DNA from: Rhynchopus euleeides
Taxonomy: Eukaryota; Euglenozoa; Diplonemea; Diplonemida; Diplonemidae
Length of the DNA stretch: 64,000 nt
Assembly (NCBI GenBank): GCA_963210315.1
Contig: OY723272.1
Span: 2,280,237 to 2,344,236 of the forward strand
Direction: 5' to 3'
The position numbers and the translations under genes were made by a program. Position 1 is the first letter of the stretch; each line of letters begins with the position of its first letter. The notes beneath the pieces were generated by a model. The model did not search any database and was not told where the DNA came from. It saw nothing but the letters and a program-made list of their open reading frames with translations. Below are positions 20,320 through 31,290 of this stretch, one piece after another.

Positions 20320-21253
20320 GGCAGGCTTGCCTTGTCTTTGATTCGACAAACTGGCTCTCTGTGAGAGCTTCAGGCAGCAGGTAGTGAGGGGTCCTCCAGC
20401 CACGGCCCGGCGTGTAATTTTTTTTTGCGACTTTCCGCAGCCTTTCACCCAGCTAAACCGCCTGGCCTCCTTCTGAGAGCCCGCTGTCCTACTGCCGACT
20501 ACTGCCATGCATGCTTGATTCCGTGTTTCCAACTTATACCCTCCCTCTTGGGGTCTTCGCTAAGGTGCAGAGGAGAGAGGCATGTTCTTCACTCAAAGAC
20601 AATGCCGAGTTGTGCCGATTGGCGAAGAAGGCCCCCCCCCCTCCCCCTGTGTTGTGGAGCAACCGCTCCGTCTCTACCCCGTAAACCACTGTTGCGTATT
20701 GACTCTGGGAGCGGTAGCACTCCCGAGTCCCTACTCTCCGCTCTGGTTGCAGAACAACGACCCCCGAATAAAACTGAAGCTCATTGCGTGTCATACTGAG
20801 GCTAGGTTGCTGCAGAGCGAATGCCTTGTTGCTGTTGTGTGCGTGCCAGGACGCCACCCGTCCTCCGGCTCTGGTCAACATTGGTGTCCTCGCATTTTCG
20901 AAAGCGATGCCCTTGTTGCCGCCCAGCCACACACGTCCTAAACCATCCATTGCCTGTTTCGATTCAATCATTTTCCCCCATGCTTTCTTCTAGCCCATCT
21001 GTGGTGCAGGGGCACCAGGCCGACACGAGGCCGAGCGCTGCCTGGGGGTGGTTGCAGGCAGGCCCACGCAGCACGACTGGCGGTCCGACCCTCTGCACCC
21101 CCTCCTCTGTGTGGCTCACCAGCAGCCTCTCCCCCTTTCCTGTTCCGCACACATGCACCCTACTGGCCACAGCACCACGGCAACACCCAACAGGCTGGGA
21201 CGGTTCTGCCACAGCCACTGCACCCCTCTCCTCTACGGACGGGGTTGCAGAAG
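20320..21253. other. intergenic spacer
   Basis: No gene recognised. Includes GGGTCTTCGCTAAGGTGCAG near 20552, a decayed MITE-type end. The 3' end is pyrimidine-rich and closes with GGTTGCAG at 21250, three bases before the ATG chosen for the next gene. Confidence 0.45.
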
Positions 21254-24200
21254 ATGCAGCGGCGACGCGCATCTGGAGACCTGCAGGCGATATGCGCCAC
21301 CTTTGCTGCTGTGCTTCTGTGTGTGCACACTGTGGCGGAGACGGTCAGGCCTGAACAGCACCGCCCTGCCGCCATGGGCAACGCACAGGTCGGGTTTGTC
21401 GGGGAATACGCCTTCTGGAACGGGGGTGCGACAGATGACAAGCGGACGTACGACGCCCCATGGATGGCAGGGTCGTCGGAAATGACGGAGTATGTTGGCG
21501 TGGGGTGGAGCGACGTGCTGCCCAGCAAAGGCGACGTGAAGGTGGAGCTGATCGAGGGCATCCTGACGAACCTCGCGGCCCGCGGGAAGCAGGCAATCCT
21601 GCTGATCTACATCCACTCCCTCCACGTATGCTGCACACGCTACATGGGTGCCGCGAGCTACGTGTTTGTACGGGGGGAGGCGGGGCGGGGGTTGCACTTT
21701 GGATCCCAGTTTGTCACATTCATGTTGCCAGACCTCACATGCACAGCACGCGAATCACTCAGCGTATGGGAAACTGCCGAAGTTCATCGAGGAGGATGAC
21801 CTTGTGCTGTGCGAGGACCTCGATGTGGGACGCACGCTGGTGCCTAACTACGAGCACGAGGGGATCTTGCGCAATATCGAAGACACGACAGCAGCACTCG
21901 GCGCACGCTTCAACGGCGACAAGCGCTTGTTTGCCTTCCAGGTGGGGTACGTGGGGTACTTCGGGCAGTGGCTGCACGGGCACGAGTCGCATCCCGACAG
22001 GCGCTGCCCGCTGCCCTCGCCAACATCCGCGAACCGCATCGTGCTGGCAGCCGCAAAGGCGTTTAACAAGACATTCGTGCTGATGCCGCGCCCCTGGATG
22101 GCCCCCCTGTTCCCAGTGGAGCAGCACCCCAACGTGGGCACCATGGACTCCGTCTTTCTCAGCGGCAGGGGCTTCCCGCAGCAGCTTGCAGAAATCGGGT
22201 GGCAGGACCGTTGGAAGACGGCCCCCAACGTCGCGCTGCTGTCGGACACCATGCTGAAGTGCTGGTTCATCTCTGACGACTCGAAGGCGGCGTGTGCGGA
22301 GCGTGGCATCGGGCGCGACGTGCCCACCTTTGGGGAGGCGGCAGAGACGCACCACCCCTCGACGATGCACAGGCAGCTGATGTACACCAACTTCAAGGAC
22401 GATGCGCCTGCACTGCGCCGCATGCAGGACGCTTTCCTCGAAACAGGGGCGCTGCTCCACCTGGAGTCCGTCACACAGCAGCTGTCCCCATCGCGCTACG
22501 GCCTGTGCGTCGTGGTGCGCAACATCGGGTCTGCCCCCTTCTACGCGCCGCCAGACATGCCGCTGCGTGCCGTGGCCACCATCAAGAAGACAAAGTACGA
22601 GCTGCTGCCGCAGAGCGGTGTGCCGCTGTCGGGCGTGCTGCCCGGCACCTCTGCGGTGTTCTTCGCCGAGCTGCCTACCGCAGAGCTGCAGGACGAATGC
22701 CGCGGCAACAGCGTGTGTGGGGCTGGCCAAGGGTATGTCACAATGCCGCATGCCTCCTGACCCCCATCCCCCTGCAGGTGTGTCGACGACAACACCGCAG
22801 TCCACTCCCGCGGCGACTGGTACTGCACATGCCCCGACGGGTCCCGCGAGCGGGCCAGGCAGGCACTCTGCGGCTACCCGACCACCTTCACCCAGAACGC
22901 AGAGACGTGGTACTCCACATCCAACTACACCGTCATCGGCACGGCATCCGGATACGAGATGACCGAGGCCTCCTTCACAGTGAGCGTGCGGGCGTACTAC
23001 CCGGGGTGTGCCGATCCCGGGTGCACGACAGACACAGTGACATACTTCTACTCGCGCGACAGGGGGACGCTTCTGAGCTCCACCGCACGCAGTGGGAAGC
23101 CTGTGAGCGATGCCTTCACGCTGTTCTGGCTCAACCGCAGGTGGCAGGTGCGCCACTTCGGGCGGCAGTTCTGCGAGTCCCCCATGGTGCCGCACAACAC
23201 ATGGGTCCACATCGCCGTGGTGTACGACGTCGCCACGCAGCAGATGCGCCTCCACACGACACCCACCCTCGACAGCAACACCTCTGTCGTCACCTGCTCC
23301 GTCACACCCATGCTCGGGGAGGAGACGCTGGTCATCGCACGCGACCTGGGCCTGACCCGCCCCTTCGTCGGGGGTGTCCGCGAGCTCCGCATCTACCGCG
23401 ACGCCCTGCCTGAGGCAGAGGTGGAGAAGCTCGCCACCGCGGCGGAATCTGCCGCACCCGCCACGGCGCAGCTGTATATGGAGACGGAGTTCCGTGTCGG
23501 GGGCACTCTGAACTTCGCCTCAAAGCATGCGGACCTCTCGGGCGGCGTGCACACCATGAAGCTGCCGCAGCACGACACGCCCTTCTCAAACGAGGGCTGC
23601 CTGGTCTGGGCTGACACCGAGGCACCGCCCACAGCCCAGCCACCGCATGTAGACACGCTGCGCGACTGCGCCACCGTGACACTCTCTGGGTTCAACGGCA
23701 CGGCAAGATCCCTCGCAGGCGACGTGCCTGCAGACTGCGACGGGGACTACCGCCTGTCGGTGGGGCGGGGCGAGCACTACGTCAGGGAAGACGGCCTGCG
23801 GGAGCTGTGGCCCCTCCGGGGCTCCAGCGGCGCTGTGTTTTACTGCAGCACGGCGGGTGCCTTTGCGGGGTCCCACAGGTTCGAGTCGCCCCTGGATGCG
23901 CTGTGGTGGTCACGCCACCTCGCCTGCGGCACGGGCCGCACCGCGGCGCCGCCGACACCCACACCGCCCTCGCCGGGACCTGGCGAGTCGTGGGCCCCTG
24001 TGCCGCCAGCCCCGCGCACTACGACCCCCTTCCGCCCCCCGACAGCCGCGCCGCAGACCGCGGAGCCATCTCCAGCAACACCCATCCCCGCCACCTGGAC
24101 CCCGCTGGGGACGCCAGCCCCGCCGCGCGGCTGCCAGCACGTGGCTGGCACGCGCGCCGTGGATGTCGTGTATGAGCTGCTGTCGCCCGACGCGCCTCAG

Positions 24201-24962
24201 CAGGAGGCGGCGATCCGCGTCACCGCCACCTGGGACTCCGCTGCCTCCGGGTGGGCTGCGGTGGGGTTCGGCACAGCCGGGTCCACAGGGATGGCCTCCC
24301 TCGACATCACGGCCTTCGACACCACCTCCACCACAGGGGTGTATGACTGCGCCACGCAGGTGGGCAACGGCAGGCCCTCGCTGGACGCACAGTCCGACTC
24401 ACACATCGTGTCGCATGTGACGGATGGCGGCACCACCACCGTGGTGTTCACACGCCTGCTGGACACCGGGAACGACATGCTGCTGTCGCGCGGCGCGGAT
24501 CTGCGCATCGCCGCTGCGCGTGGCCCGGGCAGCGTGCAGTCGGGTTGGTTCTACCACACCAGCCGCGACTCCGCTGCCGCCACGCTGCGCGGCTGCACCG
24601 CCACACCGCACCCCGACACCGCCACGCCCGACACGCGCGCCCCCGGCTCAGGCGTCGGCAGTCCGACCCCCCCTGGGCGTGCCCCGCCCGGGCAGACCAC
24701 CTCAACGCACCAGCAGGAGGACACAGACACCGTCACCCTGCCGGCAGCGGTGTCGCTGATAGTGGCCTGCGTCCTGCTGCTCGCCGTCGCCTCCGGCGTG
24801 TGGTGGTACACCGTGCGGCACTACATGCTCCAGCGGAGGCTGAGGTGGAAAAAGCTCGAGGACAGCGAGAGGGACGCGGCTGATGCGCGCAGCGAAGTGA
24901 CCCACAACCTCGACAGCGAGCCGCCACAGGTGCTGGAGACACCGCGCCCCCCTGATCTGTGA
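21254..24962 (+). CDS. type I membrane protein: glycosidase-like N-domain, EGF, LamG-like, DOMON, TM (3 exons)
   Basis: Exons about 21254-21625, 21747-22732 and 22778-24962, giving some 1180 residues. The first splice pair is uncertain; the second is firm, because it joins NSVCGAGQG to CVDDNTAVHSRGDWYCTC and completes an EGF-like domain in frame. A hydrophobic signal segment lies near residues 9-23. The first 450 residues (GNAQVGFVGEYAFWNGG..., VGYVGYFGQWLHGHE) resemble the bacterial DUF4874/DUF4832 type of barrel protein; this is tentative. After the EGF comes a concanavalin/LamG-like domain (NTWVHIAVVYD, FVGGVRELRIYRDALPEAEV). An unassigned Cys-containing region and a Pro/Thr linker follow, then a DOMON domain (GWAAVGFG, MASLDITAFD, TVVFTRLLDTGNDMLL, GWFYHTSRD). 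A second linker, one TM helix (SLIVACVLLLAVASGVWWYT) and a charged tail close it. Probably a surface haem- or sugar-binding receptor. Confidence 0.7.
21626..21746 (+). other. putative intron 1 of the DOMON/LamG gene
   Basis: A donor GTATGC follows the open exon (phase 0). AG at 21746 (ACATGCACAG) keeps phase 0 into the frame of exon 2. AG at 21731 would also keep phase; AG at 21762 would not. The donor could instead lie at 21648, paired with 21762. Transcript data are needed to choose. Confidence 0.4.
22733..22777 (+). other. 45-bp intron 2 of the DOMON/LamG gene
   Basis: Donor GTATGT, acceptor CCCCCTGCAG, phase 2. Removal restores an EGF-like cysteine pattern across the junction and bypasses the in-frame TGA after PHAS. 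Confidence 0.85.
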
Positions 24963-26764
24963 AGGGCGGGGGGGCGGGACTTAGGTGGGGGGTGCGGGGG
25001 TGCCAGGGCCTTTGCTCTGCACGGGGTGGTGAATGAAGTTCTTCGCACTGCAAATCACAAGCGAGAAAGAGAGAGAGAGGGGGCGGGGCTGGTATTGTTA
25101 TGATTTGTTGTTGCTGTTCTGGGGGTTAGGGGTTGGGGGTGAGGGAGGACCTTTCACCACGGTGCCCAATCCGCTCTCTCTTTGTGTGACTGTGTGTGTG
25201 CCGAGAAACTGCACTGTGCCACCTTTGCCACAGCACAGCACAGCTCACCTTTTCTCACCTTTCTGCATTTCTGAGCGAAGGCCCCTTTGTGTGGGGTGGG
25301 GTTTTGTGTCCCCTTCTCGTCGTGGGACCAGGGAGGGCACGTCCTCGCCCCCTCACTGCTGGGGGATGCTGGGGGGGGGGGGGTGGGGACGGGGGACACA
25401 TGCAGCAAAGTCGTTCAAAATCGTTTTATTCAACACTAGACACGCGCCAGGGAGGCAGGGCAGGGGGAGAGAAAGGAGAGGGGGGGCCACACGCAAGAGG
25501 TGGCCCCTGTCTTTCCTATCAATTTCACGACGACCCACCCCCGTATGACTGTGGCTGCCAAGATGCCCCATCATCGGATGGTGGATAAGTTTTGACTGAG
25601 CCCACCCCACAGCTGTGTGGGACCCGGACAGCCCAGCCGCGCTATGTGATTCTGTGCCCCACAGGCAGGGCAGTTCTGTGTGTCGGAGCGTCCACAAGAA
25701 GAGAAACCCTTCGTCTATCCGCCTTTCTTCCGGTTCTGTTGCTTTCCTAACCACCGTTCTTCTTGGTGTTCCACATAATCATCAGACATGCCATGCGCAG
25801 GCAAATCGTGGTGTGGATGCTGCCATGCCGCGGCGCGTTTGTCAAGTCATGGCCAGCGATGCCCTTTGTGAAAACACGCCTTTCCCCCCGCCAGCGCCGT
25901 AGAGTGAGGGGGTTAACGCACAGCCTACCACCAGGCAGCCCCCCTCTGTCGTCTTGCCCTCCTTCGTTGAAGTTCTCTAACGGGGCTGGGCCCCCTCGCC
26001 GCCACTTTGTTGTTACGCACGCTTGTGCTTGATCGTTTGATTTCGCACCACGAAAGAAGGAGCGCCACCGCCGTTTCAATCCACTCTCTACCATGTGTCT
26101 CCGCAGCCACCCCCCAGCCTTGCGGTGGGGGGAGGTGCGATGCGAGTGATACATTTTTACCCCCCCCCCCCCCCCCCTAGCCTAGGCTAGGGCTATGATG
26201 GGAAGGAAACGCGTTTCCATCGAAAAATCGAAAATAAGGAAACGGAAACGGAAACGGAAACGTTTCCTTATTTTGAGGAAACGCCCCCTTTGCACTGGGA
26301 AAACAGGGGAAACAACACACGTTTACCACAGTCGCTTGGACTTCCCCTGGTCTGACAGGATCTCCGGACCGGTCCACACTGAAGCTGCGCTTCTTCGAAG
26401 CCTTGGGGGCGGGTTTGGGTGGCCTGTTCCTTCGGTGTGGAAGCCCTTTGTTCGTGCTAGTGTGTGCTGATAACTTTTCCAGTGGGGGCCTTCGCTCTGT
26501 GTCAAACTGTGTCAAATTGTGTCAGTGTGTCACACAGGCGGTTTTTTTCACCTTAGGCGAAATCGGGAAAAACGCCGCCAAGCCTTCGCTCTGTGTCACT
26601 GTGTGTCACTGACTCAGAGCGAAGGTCCCGTGACACAGGGGTGTTGGGGACAATGCAAAATTTGCGAAAAATCTCGAAAAGAAATTCCTGGCAGAGGTGA
26701 AAAAATTGGGTTCCACACAAAACTGGCTCCAAAGTGACATACTCCCACGTGGTCCTTACACACT
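24963..26764. other. intergenic region with MITE pieces and a GGAAAC repeat
   Basis: No gene recognised. Contents: a G-run (25371-25384), a MITE end with TGAGCGAAGGCCCC (25272-25285), a C-run (26161-26177), the GGAAAC element (26161-26305), MITE fragments at 26484-26540 and 26581-26630, and the MITE-internal word ACTGGCTCCAAAGTGACATA at 26718, just before the minisatellite. Confidence 0.5.
26161..26305 (+). repeat. GGAAAC-repeat element, copy 1
   Basis: A poly-C run, then CTAGGGCTATGATGGGAAGG, GGAAACGCGTTTCC, GAAAATAAGGAAACGG with four GGAAAC units, a mirrored GTTTCC block, then CCCCTTTGCACTGG. An inverted copy is at 31148-31290. Non-coding; strongly palindromic around GGAAACG/CGTTTCC. Confidence 0.6.
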
Positions 26765-28345
26765 GTGTCATGCCCCCCCAGGCTTCCAGCACAGTGTGTC
26801 ATGCCCCCCCAGGCTTCCAGCACAGTGTGTCATGCCCCCCCAGGCTTCCAGCACACTGTGTCATGCCCCCCCAGGCTTCTAGCACACTGTGTCATGCCCC
26901 CCCAGGCTTCCAGCACACTGTGTCATGCCCCCCCAGGCTTCCAGCACAGTGTGTCATGCCCCCCCAGGCTTCTAGCACACTGTGTCATGCCCCCCCAGGC
27001 TTCCAGCACAGTGTGTCATGCCCCCCCAGGCTTCCAGCACACTGTGTCATGCCCCCCCAGGCTTCCAGCACACTGTGTCATGCCCCCCCAGGCTTCTAGC
27101 ACACTGTGTCATGCCCCCCCAGGCTTCCAGCACACTGTGTCATGCCCCCCCAGGCTTCCAGCACAGTGTGTCATGCCCCCCCAGGCTTCTAGGACACTGT
27201 GTCATGCCCCCCCAGGCTTCCAGCACACTGTGTCATGCCCCCCCAGGCTTCCAGCACACTGTGTCATGCCCCCCCAGGCTTCTAGCACACTGTGTCATGC
27301 CCCCCCAGGCTTCCAGCACACTGTGTCATGCCCCCCCAGGCTTCTAACACACTGTGTCATGCCCCCCCAGGCTTCCAGCACACTGTGTCATGCCCCCCCA
27401 GGCTTCCAGCACAGTGTGTCATGCCCCCCCAGGCTCCCCCCAGGCTTCTAACACACTGTGTCATGCCCCCCCAGGCTTCTAGCACACTGTGTCATGCCCC
27501 CCCAGGCTTCCAGCACACTGTGTCATGCCCCCCCAGGCTTCCAGCACACTGTGTCATGCCCCCCCAGGCTTCTAGCACACTGTGTCATGCCCCCCCAGGC
27601 TTCCAGCACACTGTGTCATGCCCCCCCAGGCTTCCAGCACAGTGTGTCATGCCCCCCCAGGCTTCTAGGACACTGTGTCATGCCCCCCCAGGCTTCCAGC
27701 ACACTGTGTCATGCCCCCCCAGGCTTCTAGCACACTGTGTCATGCCCCCCCAGGCTTCTAACACACTGTGTCATGCCCCCCCAGGCTTCTAGCACACTGT
27801 GTCATGCCCCCCCAGGCTTCCAGCACACTGTGTCATGCCCCCCCAGGCTTCCAGCACAGTGTGTCATGCCCCCCCAGGCTCCCCCCAGGCTTCTAACACA
27901 CTGTGTCATGCCCCCCCAGGCTTCTAGCACACTGTGTCATGCCCCCCCAGGCTTCCAGCACACTGTGTCATGCCCCCCCAGGCTTCCAGCACACTGTGTC
28001 ATGCCCCCCCAGGCTTCCAGCACAGTGTGTCATGCCCCCCCAGGCTTCTAGCACACTGTGTCATGCCCCCCCAGGCTTCCAGCACACTGTGTCATGCCCC
28101 CCCAGGCTTCTAGCACACTGTGTCATGCCCCCCCAGGCTTCCAGCACACTGTGTCATGCCCCCCCAGGCTTCCAGCACACTGTGTCATGCCCCCCCAGGC
28201 TTCTAACACACTGTGTCATGCCCCCCCAGGCTTCCAGCACACTGTGTCATGCCCCCCCAGGCTTCCAGCACAGTGTGTCATGCCCCCCCAGGCTTCTAAC
28301 ACACTGTGTCATGCCCCCCCAGGCTTCTAGCACACTGTGTCATAC
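26765..28345 (+). repeat. 31-bp minisatellite, about 51 units
   Basis: Head-to-tail units of 31 bp with the core TGTGTCATGCCCCCCCAGG followed by one of five variants of the linker (TTCCAGCACAC, TTCCAGCACAG, TTCTAGCACAC, TTCTAACACAC, TTCTAGGACAC). A compound unit with AGGCTCCCCCCAGGC occurs twice, at about 27430 and 27880. The order of variants around it is partly repeated, giving a higher-order period near 450-477 bp. Frames through the array stay open for up to 228 codons, but only because the unit is stop-poor; they are not genes. Confidence 0.95.
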
Positions 28346-29300
28346 CCCCAGGCCGCCTTCCTCCCCCACTCCGTCGCAGTCACGAAGTGGCTTTTCGGCG
28401 ATCGCAGTGCTCCGTCCCTCCTGCTGCAACCAACTGAGGCTTCCGTCCCGTTGCCCGTCGCCACCTCGAGGGAGGTATCCCGGGGTTTCGACGGCGTCGT
28501 CCGGCCCGCCGTCGCCTCACGCCTACCAGTGCCTACCTCCGCCAGCTCCGCCACTCAGGAAGCACAGCTTTGACACCCGCGCCCTCGTCACACACATCTC
28601 TACCGCGCCCCTGCGCTGTGCTCCTCCGTCTCGTTCGCACCCCCTTTACCCTTCATGCCCGTGCAGCACTGTCACCAGCTTTCCGGCGTAGTCGCCGCCG
28701 GTGTCCCCGCTGAGCTTCCACAGGAACAGCCGGCAGACTACTTCGTGACAGGCAGCCGCCCTGGATCCCGTGCCAGAAGTCAACAAACGCGTCGGTGATC
28801 CGCTCCCGCCCCGCGGCAGCCTTTTCGGTGACCTCGAAGGTGTGCACCAATTCCGACTGCGCCTCGCGTTGCAGCTGCCCGCCCCAACTCCTTCCCCTCC
28901 CGTCGCCCAGTCAGTCCCTCTCGCGTGCCGCCAGCTTTGGACCACACCCCGCTCGGCCCGCCTCGGCAGTTGTCCCCAGTACGCGCGCCTCCCGGGTCGG
29001 GTTCGCGCCCACACTTTACCAGCCCCCTTGCGCATCGTTTTTTGAGCGCGCGGGAACGCGCAGCACCCCTGGCCATCGGCCAGTCGCCACCCCCCCCCGG
29101 CGCCCCCACCGCCCTCCGCGTCCAGCGCCAGGACAGCACATCCCCTGCTGGCACTGTTGCGCGGGGGGCCGCGCGAAGCGCGGCCCCGCGACCCCACCCC
29201 CACCCCGCGCGAAGCGCGGGGTGGGGTCGCGGGGCTGGGGGTGGGGGTTTATCCTTATCTTCCTTGGGGGTGCAGGACCTCCCCCATGATTGACGAGTTG
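28346..29300. pseudogene. decayed minus-strand coding remnants
   Basis: On the minus strand, sensible peptide stretches switch frame: ELVHTFEVTEKAAAG...RITDAFVDFWH near 28850-28760, then CHEVVCRLFLWKLSGDTGG and YAGKLVTVLHGHEG near 28750-28650. No family recognised; probably the wreck of a transposon gene. The 29160-29250 stretch is a GC-rich inverted repeat (GCGCGAAGCGCGG words). Confidence 0.3.
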
Positions 29301-29683
29301 GGGGTATAGCTTGGCGGACGATGACGTGGCATCGACAGCGGCTTGCACCCCCCCCTGAAATAGGCGCGTGAACTCTTGCGTCACTTCGCACATTGTGCAT
29401 CATGTTCAAATGACACGCAGGAGCCAGTAGGCTGCCTTTCAAACGGGGTGCCTGTCCCTGCTGGACAGGGGGGTCTGGGGCCCAGCTGCCGGAGGCCATG
29501 GGAGTGAACATTTATTCCTGGCGGGCGCGGTTACTCACGGTATGGTCCCTCGGGGCCAAGCTGCGATGCCAGCACGCTAACCCAAATTGCAATACGGCGG
29601 GCGCAGATTCGGTGTGAATTGGGCTGCATCCTGGGTAGCCCGGGCCCTACCCGATGTGACGATAAATTGTCGCGCAAGGACAC

Positions 29684-29741
29684 GCCACAGGGGGGTCTGG
29701 GGGGCGGAGCCCCCCAGCCGCCGGAGGCCACGGTAGTGAAC
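29684..29741 (+). repeat. 58-bp GC-rich hairpin module, copy A
   Basis: Contains GGGGGGCGGAGCCCCCC (a perfect hairpin) and ends CCACGGTAGTGAAC. The whole 58 bp recurs without mismatch, inverted, at 58445-58502. A degraded version lies at 29465-29509. Confidence 0.85.
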
Positions 29742-29809
29742 GTCTGTTCACAGGTTGGGGGCGCAGGAGGGGGGGGGGCCCGGGGGGGGGGGGGGGGGGC
29801 GGATGTTTA

Positions 29810-30420
29810 TGGCGGTTCCTCAAATTGAAGCCTTGCCTGGAGCTGCTCCACAGCGTCCCGGGCATCGCTCTTCGCAGGAACTCCTCCTTCAAACGGTGCA
29901 TGGGGATGTAGCGGCGGATGGTGCTCTCGTCGATCTGGCACAGGTCCTCCTGCAGCCACCTGATGCGCTCTTGCTTCGCAGAACTCGCCATCGTCACGCT
30001 TCTTCCTGACGCAGGCCTCCGCGAGCTGCTTCACCAGCTCCGCGTCCCCCCGATGCAACTGCGCGCGCTGGAGGGGGGCCCCGGATGGGAGGGCTAGGCG
30101 GTGCCGCATGGCTACACCTCGTGCAGGCTGCTGGATCGACGCCGCGGTCCCTGCAGCCGGATCGTCGCAAACCCCAGAGCTTGTGCGGCCAGGTGCAGGG
30201 CTGCCACCTGTCTCGACCCGCATCTCCGCCCAGGCCCGCCCAGTCCCGTAGCTCACGCCCGACTAGGCGTTTCATCGCCTCGGGGATGAACCCCTCCGGA
30301 ACTGGGTTCTTCCCCAGCCGTACGGCCTCGTCGTACAGCGCCCGTCTCCTGTATCGCTTTCATGAGCCGCTCGCGAGGGGGTGAAGGTGCAGCGCCCCTC
30401 GACGGGGTGCTGGAGGATGG
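29810..30420 (-). pseudogene. frame-broken gene of unknown family
   Basis: Reading leftwards from 30420, protein-like stretches appear in alternating frames: DDLRAILQHPVEGRCTFTPS, RRALYDEAVRLGKNPVPEGF then IPEAMKRLVGRELRDWAG, AELVKQLAEACVRKKRDDGE, KQERIRWLQEDLCQIDESTI then RRYIPMHRLKEEFLRR, and DARDAVEQLQARLQFEEPP before a stop near 29810. At least three frame changes are needed, and none of the junctions looks like a GT-AG intron. The pieces are helical and charged; I do not recognise the family. It sits among transposon debris, so a dead element gene is likeliest. Confidence 0.5.
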
Positions 30421-30465
30421 CCCTCAGGTCATCGGGCTCATCGCGGTGGTATTGACAACTTGAGG

Positions 30466-30523
30466 CCCCCTGTGGTTAAGCCCCCCCTTGCCAGACCCCC
30501 CAGGGGGGGCTTAAACACGGGGG
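30466..30523. repeat. 22-bp inverted repeat (hairpin)
   Basis: The left arm CCCCCTGTGGTTAAGCCCCC and the right arm GGGGGCTTAAACACGGGGG are near-perfect inverses separated by about 15 bp. It lies beside the broken minus-strand gene and may be the terminus of that element or a terminator-like hairpin. Confidence 0.5.
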
Positions 30524-31147
30524 ATCCCAGGTAATAGCGTTTTCCTCGCTGCCCCTGTCGCTGCCTCCCGTGGGGTCTCGACAGCACTAGACATTTCTGC
30601 GCAGGTAGATTGCCTCCACTACAGGCTCACCCTAGACGAAGAGGGTGTCGCCATGGGAACCAAAAACCTGATGAAGTGGTGTGTAGTGCTAACACGCCAT
30701 GAAAGCCTCGCCAACCTGGCCAATTTAGCCGGAGGGGCATCGGTCTACCTGGAACAATGAGACGCTCAAAATACCAAGGGAACCCGCACGTCTTCTTTGG
30801 AATTCCCCTCAACGGGGAACACGCACCTGACCTGGTGTCCCAAGGCCACGACGCCTCCCCCCACCTGGCACACCGGATCCCGCTGGACTGTGGGGACGTC
30901 ACTAAAGTGCTTGCGTAATAACACTGTGTTCACCACCTCCGGTCTTCACGGTCAGGTGAAGATCAATTTTGCAGATCGCGACATGTCATGACCACGTCAT
31001 GGGGTTCTTCGGGTGTCCCCATTCAGAAAACACCCGAGAAATATGACAACTTTGCTAAACTGGACCCAACTCCCCACACTCTTTTTTTTGCCATTTTTTC
31101 CATTTTTGGGCTCACTTTTTCTCACTTTTCTCACTCCAGAGCGAAGG
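30524..31147. other. intergenic, no gene seen
   Basis: Nothing coding. A MITE-type end (CCAGAGCGAAGGCCCCC, up to 31152) preceded by TCAC-rich sequence lies at 31108-31152. Confidence 0.45.
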
Positions 31148-31290
31148 CCCCCAGTGCAAAATACACAGGCGTTTCCTTCGGAAGGAAACGCGTTTCCTTC
31201 CCGAAATCGAAAATATGGAAACGGAAACGGGAACGGAAACGGAAACGTTTCCACGTTTCCTTCCCATCATAGCCCTAGGGGGGGGTATAT
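31148..31290 (-). repeat. GGAAAC-repeat element, copy 2 (inverted)
   Basis: Inverse of 26161-26305: it begins CCCCCAGTGCAAAA, runs through GGAAACGCGTTTCC and GGAAAC units, and ends TTCCCATCATAGCCCTAGGG plus a G-run. The two copies differ in the number of GGAAAC units and in flanks. Confidence 0.6.

Noticed and set aside
18463..20532. 689-codon open frame opposite the copper monooxygenase
   Set aside because: A shadow frame caused by the high GC content of the real gene; its product is His/Arg-rich nonsense. The same holds for the long frames opposite the pseudo-metacaspase gene (38518-40947) and opposite the DUF4116 gene (15015-16448).
26734..28691. open frames of up to 262 codons through the 31-bp minisatellite
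   Set aside because: The unit has few stops, so all three frames open by turns; no start context, no domain.
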